A DNA stretch of 64,000 bases from Anaerolineales bacterium (GTDB lineage: Bacteria; Chloroflexota; Anaerolineae; Anaerolineales; Villigracilaceae). The notes beneath the pieces were generated by a model. That model saw nothing but the letters and a program-made list of their open reading frames with translations, ran no database searches and was not told the DNA's origin. The position numbers were made by a program, and so were the translations under genes. Location of the stretch: contig CP129480.1 of assembly GCA_030583885.1 (NCBI GenBank), forward strand, positions 1,054,001 through 1,118,000. The letters are read 5' to 3'. Positions 59,847 through 64,000 of this stretch are shown here, piece after piece. Every line of letters starts with the position of its first letter. The stretch's first letter is position 1.

Positions 59847-61199
59847 TTAAACTTCCACATCTGCGCTATTGGCTTGGACTGCCTTGCGATACCACTTCGC
59901 GCTGGATTTAAGCGTGCGTTTCTGCGTCTCGAAATCCACATGGACGACTCCGAAGCGCTTGGAATATCCGAAGCCCCATTCGAAGTTATCCAACAGCGAC
60001 CAGACAAAATAACCCTTCACCGGCACGCCAATGCGGATGGCTTCGTTGACCATCTTTAAATGTTCCTTGATATAGGACAGGCGCGAGGGATCATGGACTT
60101 CGCCGTCCGCGCCGACCTCATCAGGGAAAGATGCGCCGTTCTCGGTGATGTAAATGACGGGGAACGAATATTCGAAATGCAGTCTGCCCAGCAGGTTGTA
60201 GAGTCCTTGCGGGTAGACCTCCCAATCCATTTCGGTGATCGCGCCTTCGCGGAACACGGTCTGCGGGTGGTTGTCCGCTTCGCTGACCTTGTCGGAGCGG
60301 GCGATGTTGCGGGTGTAGTAATTGACGCCCAGAAAATCGATCGGTACGGAGATCACGTCCATGTCGCCTTCGGCGACGAAATCCATTGAGTTGTTGTAAC
60401 TGTTCACCATATCCTGTGGGTAGCCGCGCCCCGTCAAGGAATCGAGAAACCAGCGGTTGATGTAGCCGTCCACCCAGATTGCGGCTTGCCTGTCTGCAAC
60501 GCTGGGGGAGGCGGGCACTTGCGGCGTCAGATTGAGGGTAATGCCGACGTGCGCATCCCTGCAGTTGGCGCGGATGATGGGCACGGCTTGTCCGTGTGAG
60601 AGAAGCAGATGGTGGGAGGCAGCTATGGCTTCGTCCTGAGACATATGCCCCGGGGCGTGGCGCCCATCCTTGTAGCCGACGAAGGCGCTGACCCACGGCT
60701 CGTTGAAGGTCGTCCAGTTCTTCACGCGGTCGCCCAGGGCGCGGGTCATCACATCCGTGTATTCGACGAACGCATTCACGACCATGCGCTTCGTCCAGCC
60801 GCCCTGATCCTGCAAGGCTTGCGGCAGGTCCCAGTGATAGAGCGTGACGAAAGGCGTGATGCCTGTTTCGAGCAGCACGTCCACCAGTTGACTGTAAAAA
60901 TAAATGCCAGCCTGATTTACTTTTCCGCGACCATCGGGCAGAATGCGTGCCCATGCGCTGGAGAAGCGATAGGCCTTCAAGCCCAGTTCCTTCATTAACT
61001 TGATGTCGTCGCGCCAGCGGTGATAGTGGTCGCAGGCGACGTCGCCCGTGTCGCCGTTCAGCACCTTGCCGGGCGTGTGGCTGAAGCGGTCCCAGATGCT
61101 TTCGCCCTTGCCGTCTTCGTTCCACGCGCCTTCGATCTGATAGGATGCGGTGGCCGCGCCCCAGATAAAATCCTTTGAAAATAATCTATTTTCTGCCAC
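59847..61199 (-). CDS. GH1 beta-glucosidase
   Basis: A 450-residue cytoplasmic family 1 glycosidase. FIWGAATASYQIEGAWNEDG near the N-terminus, acid/base Glu in TTFNEPW (near 166) and nucleophile Glu in YITENGA (near 353), with GYFVWSLLDNFEWGFGYSKR at the end. It hydrolyses cellobiose-type and other beta-glucosides. The start is GTG at 61199 with GAGGAAT upstream. It follows the phosphorylase by ten bases. Confidence 0.93.
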   Translation of the reverse strand: MAENRLFSKDFIWGAATASYQIEGAWNEDGKGESIWDRFSHTPGKVLNGDTGDVACDHYHRWRDDIKLMKELGLKAYRFSSAWARILPDGRGKVNQAGIYFYSQLVDVLLETGITPFVTLYHWDLPQALQDQGGWTKRMVVNAFVEYTDVMTRALGDRVKNWTTFNEPWVSAFVGYKDGRHAPGHMSQDEAIAASHHLLLSHGQAVPIIRANCRDAHVGITLNLTPQVPASPSVADRQAAIWVDGYINRWFLDSLTGRGYPQDMVNSYNNSMDFVAEGDMDVISVPIDFLGVNYYTRNIARSDKVSEADNHPQTVFREGAITEMDWEVYPQGLYNLLGRLHFEYSFPVIYITENGASFPDEVGADGEVHDPSRLSYIKEHLKMVNEAIRIGVPVKGYFVWSLLDNFEWGFGYSKRFGVVHVDFETQKRTLKSSAKWYRKAVQANSADVEV

Positions 61200-61209
61200 G
61201 TTGATTCCT

Positions 61210-63693
61210 CTATTGTCCCAGCCAGGCGGTCACCTGGACGGTTTGGATTTTTTCAGCAGGGAAGGGGATGATACTGCCCGTGATGGGCTTTCCGTCCACT
61301 TCCAATTGGATATCATTCCCCGCGCCTTTTCGCTTGACCTGTATCTCGTATCGGACTCCCCGAAAACTGCGCGCCGCACTGAAGCCTTCCCACGTTGACG
61401 GGATGACCGGCGCAACCTGCAAGCCTTCATATGTCGGACGGATTCCCAATATCCATTGCGTAATGGCGACGTAGTTCCATGCGGCAGTTCCCGTCAGCCA
61501 TGAATTTTTCGCTTCACCATGGGTGGGCGCATCCCTGCCCGCGATCATTTGCGCATAGACATACGGCTCGCACTTGTGTAATTCACTGATCTCTTCGCGC
61601 TTCGACGGGTTGGTGCGCATGTAATGCTCATACGCCCTGTCCCCGCGCCCGATCATCGCCTCCGCGATCATCACCCACGGATTGGTGTGACAGAAGATTC
61701 CCGCATTCTCCTTGTACCCGGGCGGGTAGGACGAGATCTCACCCAAATGCAATTGATATTTGCTGAAGGCTGGCTGCTGCAGGATGATCCCATGCGGCGT
61801 GGCGAGATGCTTGTCAACTGAATCCAACGCCTGCACCGCGCGCCCATCCTCCACGCCCAGGCCCGCCATCACACACATCCCCTGCGGCTCGATGAAGATC
61901 CTGCCTTCCTCGTTTTCTTTCGACCCGAGCACATCCCCGAAATCATCATACGCGCGGCGGAACCATCCGCCATCCCAGCCGTGATTCCAGACGGCGGCTT
62001 CCATGTTTTTTGCATGGCACTCATAATCTTCGGATGAAAGATGAGATACGAAAGAATCCCCTCTTTCCTCTTTCAACTTTCCTGCCAATGCTGACATTTC
62101 CTTCGCCGCCAGCACGAACAAGCCGGCAATGAACACGCTTTCAGCGACTTTTCCTTCCTTGTTGGTTGTCGTCTGGAATGATTGACCGGGCGTATCGGAA
62201 AAGCAGTTCAGGTTCAGGCAGTCGTTCCAGTCCGCGCGCCCGATGAGCGGCAGTCCATGCGGACCGAGCCTGTCGAGCGTATATTGAATCGAATGCTGCA
62301 AATGTCCGTGAAGCGGTTCTTCCGAGCCGGGCTGGTTGTCGTACGGCACGGCTTCATCCAGAATACTCCAATCGCCAGTCTCTTTGAGATACGCAGTTAC
62401 AGCCAGTACCAGCCATAGCGGGTCATCGTTGAAGTTCGAGCCGACATCGTTGTTGCCGCGCTTGGTCAGCGGCTGGTATTGATGATACGCCCCGCCGTTT
62501 GGCAGTTGCGTCGCGGCGAGGTCCAAAATCCGCTGGCGGGCGCGCTGGGGCATCATGTGCGTGAACCCAAGCAGGTCCTGGTTCGAATCACGGAATCCCA
62601 TTCCCCGCCCGATGCCCGATTCAAAATACGATGCCGAACGGGACATGTTGAACGTGATCATCACCTGGTACGCATTCCAGATGTTCACCATGCGGTTGGT
62701 GTGTTCATCAGGCGTGGCCACTTCGAATTTGCCGAGCAGTTCATCCCAGTATTGTTTCAATTCCTGATACGCGTCATCCACAACAGCGGGCTGGAGACAT
62801 TTTCGTATCACGGGCAGAACCGTGCGCTTGTTGATGGTCTGCGAATTCGGCGGGTCGAACTTTTCCTCTACTGGATTTTCATGATAGCCCAGGATGAAGA
62901 TGATCTTTTTCTGTTCCCCCGCTTCCAACTGGACTTTGACATGCTGTGCCCCGATGGGCTGCCAGCCGTGCGCCTCAGACCCCGACATTTGACCTGTTTC
63001 GACAGCCCGGGGCGAATCCCAGCCGCGATAGGGCCCAAGGAACGCTTCGCGCTGGGTGTCGAAGCCGGTCAACGGTTCGGAGCAGGCGAAGTAGGCAAAG
63101 TGATTGCGCCGTTCGCGGTATTCGGTCTTGTGGTAGATGACATCGTCCGCGATCTCGACCTGCCCGATGGAATAATTGCGCTGGAAGTTGGTGGCATCAT
63201 CCATCGCGTCCCAGAGATTGAATTCGATTGTGGAAAAGACGGATAGTTCCGCGGGTTTGTCGCGCTGGTTGGTAAGAGTCAATTCCCATATCTCTAGCGT
63301 CTCACCCAATGGGACGAAATAGCGGGTGGAGGCTTCGATCCCGTTCTTTTTGGATGTGATGACGGTGTATCCCATGCCGTGGCGGCATTCGTAGGAATCC
63401 AACGGGGTGCGGGTCGGCTGCCAGGTTGGCGACCAGTACACAGGTCCGGAAAGAAGCGGGTCTTCATCCCGCAGGTAGATGTAACGCCCACCCGAATCCA
63501 GTGGCGCATTGTTATATCGGTAGCGAGTCAGGCGTCTCAGGCGGGCATCCTGATAGAAGGAATATCCGCCTGCCGTGTTGGAGATGAGCCCGAAATATCC
63601 TTCCGGTCCAAGGTAGTTGATCCAGGGCAGGGGAGTGTCTGGCTGGGTGATTACGTATTCGCGCTGGGTGTCGTTGAAGTAGCCATAATGCAT
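61210..63693 (-). CDS. GH94 cellobiose phosphorylase
   Basis: An 827-residue cytoplasmic phosphorylase that splits cellobiose with phosphate to glucose 1-phosphate and glucose. [53 protein letters not shown], general acid Asp in [13 protein letters not shown] (near 488) and [19 protein letters not shown] are diagnostic of the cellobiose branch rather than the chitobiose or cellodextrin ones. The length is normal. It directly follows the sugar permease gene, so it acts on freshly imported cellobiose. Confidence 0.92.
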   Translation of the reverse strand: MHYGYFNDTQREYVITQPDTPLPWINYLGPEGYFGLISNTAGGYSFYQDARLRRLTRYRYNNAPLDSGGRYIYLRDEDPLLSGPVYWSPTWQPTRTPLDSYECRHGMGYTVITSKKNGIEASTRYFVPLGETLEIWELTLTNQRDKPAELSVFSTIEFNLWDAMDDATNFQRNYSIGQVEIADDVIYHKTEYRERRNHFAYFACSEPLTGFDTQREAFLGPYRGWDSPRAVETGQMSGSEAHGWQPIGAQHVKVQLEAGEQKKIIFILGYHENPVEEKFDPPNSQTINKRTVLPVIRKCLQPAVVDDAYQELKQYWDELLGKFEVATPDEHTNRMVNIWNAYQVMITFNMSRSASYFESGIGRGMGFRDSNQDLLGFTHMMPQRARQRILDLAATQLPNGGAYHQYQPLTKRGNNDVGSNFNDDPLWLVLAVTAYLKETGDWSILDEAVPYDNQPGSEEPLHGHLQHSIQYTLDRLGPHGLPLIGRADWNDCLNLNCFSDTPGQSFQTTTNKEGKVAESVFIAGLFVLAAKEMSALAGKLKEERGDSFVSHLSSEDYECHAKNMEAAVWNHGWDGGWFRRAYDDFGDVLGSKENEEGRIFIEPQGMCVMAGLGVEDGRAVQALDSVDKHLATPHGIILQQPAFSKYQLHLGEISSYPPGYKENAGIFCHTNPWVMIAEAMIGRGDRAYEHYMRTNPSKREEISELHKCEPYVYAQMIAGRDAPTHGEAKNSWLTGTAAWNYVAITQWILGIRPTYEGLQVAPVIPSTWEGFSAARSFRGVRYEIQVKRKGAGNDIQLEVDGKPITGSIIPFPAEKIQTVQVTAWLGQ

Positions 63694-63711
63694 GGTGACT
63701 CAATGTAATCG

Positions 63712-64000
63712 TTATTCTTTTACAGCGCCCATGGCAATGCCGCTGATAATGTAGCGCGAGAAAAGGACATATAAAATAATGACCGGCACCACGGTAATGG
63801 CGAGACCGAGATAAATGGCGCCGTATTCCGTGCGGTAGACATCGCCGCGCAGGGTTTTGACGAGCATCGGGAGCGTGTATTTGTCCAGCGAGGTGATCAG
63901 GATGAATGCGTTAAAGAAGTTGTTCCATGAGGCCACGAACGCGAAGATGCCCAGGGTGGCGGCGCCCGGCATTGCCAGCGGCATCATGATGCGGTGGAAG
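63712..64000 (-). CDS. sugar ABC transporter permease (MalG family), partial
   Basis: The last 95 or so codons of a permease whose 5' end lies beyond the window. MMPLAMPGAATLGIFAFVAS is the end of the coupling loop and next helix; SWNNFFNAFILITS, YLGLAITVVPVIILYVLFSR and the terminal GAVKE are typical MalG features. The gene probably belongs to the importer feeding the cellobiose phosphorylase and glycosidases downstream. No cytochrome-like insertion can be judged, because the first loop is not in the window. Confidence 0.88.
   Translation of the reverse strand, partial: FHRIMMPLAMPGAATLGIFAFVASWNNFFNAFILITSLDKYTLPMLVKTLRGDVYRTEYGAIYLGLAITVVPVIILYVLFSRYIISGIAMGAVKE

Noticed and set aside
1..64000. 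CRISPR arrays, tRNA or rRNA genes, complete transposons, prophage
   Set aside because: No regularly spaced repeats, tRNA-like cloverleaf, rRNA segments, integrase or phage structural genes were noticed on either strand.

Overview
The window most likely comes from a Chloroflexota bacterium of the Anaerolineae type, probably a metagenome-assembled genome. This is an inference from gene content: peptide and sugar ABC operons, a MalT/SARP-like regulator, an actinobacterial-type xylose isomerase, lipoprotein cytochromes and NarL-type two-component pairs. No rRNA, tRNA or CRISPR array was seen. Only the first 96 bases look mobile (3' end of an IS5-type transposase).

Layout. (1) 0.2-10.4 kb: a leftward dipeptide/oligopeptide ABC operon (binding protein, DppB, C, D, F) ending in a nitrilase-fold amidase. 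It diverges from a 1073-residue MalT-like/SARP-like activator, and the shared promoter region carries a palindrome and two TTTGCAAA boxes 11 bp apart. (2) 10.4-19.5 kb: a leftward alpha-glucoside operon (sugar-binding lipoprotein, MalF, MalG, GH63-like glucosidase, TreS-like GH13, ROK kinase) with its LacI regulator. Identical TGAAAGCACTTTCA operators precede the binding protein and the regulator. The MalG permease carries an apparent cytochrome c domain in its first extracytoplasmic loop. (3) 19.6-25.7 kb: a family-4-like uracil-DNA glycosylase without iron-sulfur cysteines, then a leftward ECF transporter operon (NTPase, fused EcfA ATPases, methyltransferase, S component, lipoprotein with a sulfite-oxidase-like pterin-binding fold, EcfT, FmdE). 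Its leader folds like a molybdenum/tungsten cofactor riboswitch.

(4) 25.8-41.4 kb: a leftward DMSO-reductase-family system. It comprises DmsA, DmsB, DmsC, a WD40 protein with three haem c motifs, a TorD-type chaperone, a polyferredoxin, a radical SAM protein and a TatA-TatC-TatB set. Upstream lie a histidine kinase, a second DmsC-like membrane protein and a NarL-type regulator. A divergent lipoprotein cytochrome c follows. Together with region 3 this is a Mo/W enzyme, its maturation and export, a possible cofactor-salvage transporter, and regulation.

(5) 42-53.3 kb: mostly rightward single genes: SigZ-like sigma factor, serine beta-lactamase-like hydrolase, an ArsP-type permease with a stop-interrupted M28 peptidase and a Cys-rich small protein, an acetamidase/formamidase, a receiver-only regulator, a small membrane protein, a DinB-like/Nudix fusion, an alpha/beta hydrolase, an ABM-domain protein, then a leftward NarL-type regulator and GAF histidine kinase. 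(6) 53.7-64 kb: a leftward cello-/xylo-oligosaccharide operon (sugar permease cut by the window edge, GH94 cellobiose phosphorylase, GH1, GH3, XylA, mutarotase-like protein, XylB) feeding glucose, glucose-1-phosphate and xylulose-5-phosphate into central metabolism.

Coordinates, motifs, hairpins and overlaps were read from the sequence. Family names come from recognising motifs, without database searches. Base-composition statements were judged by eye.
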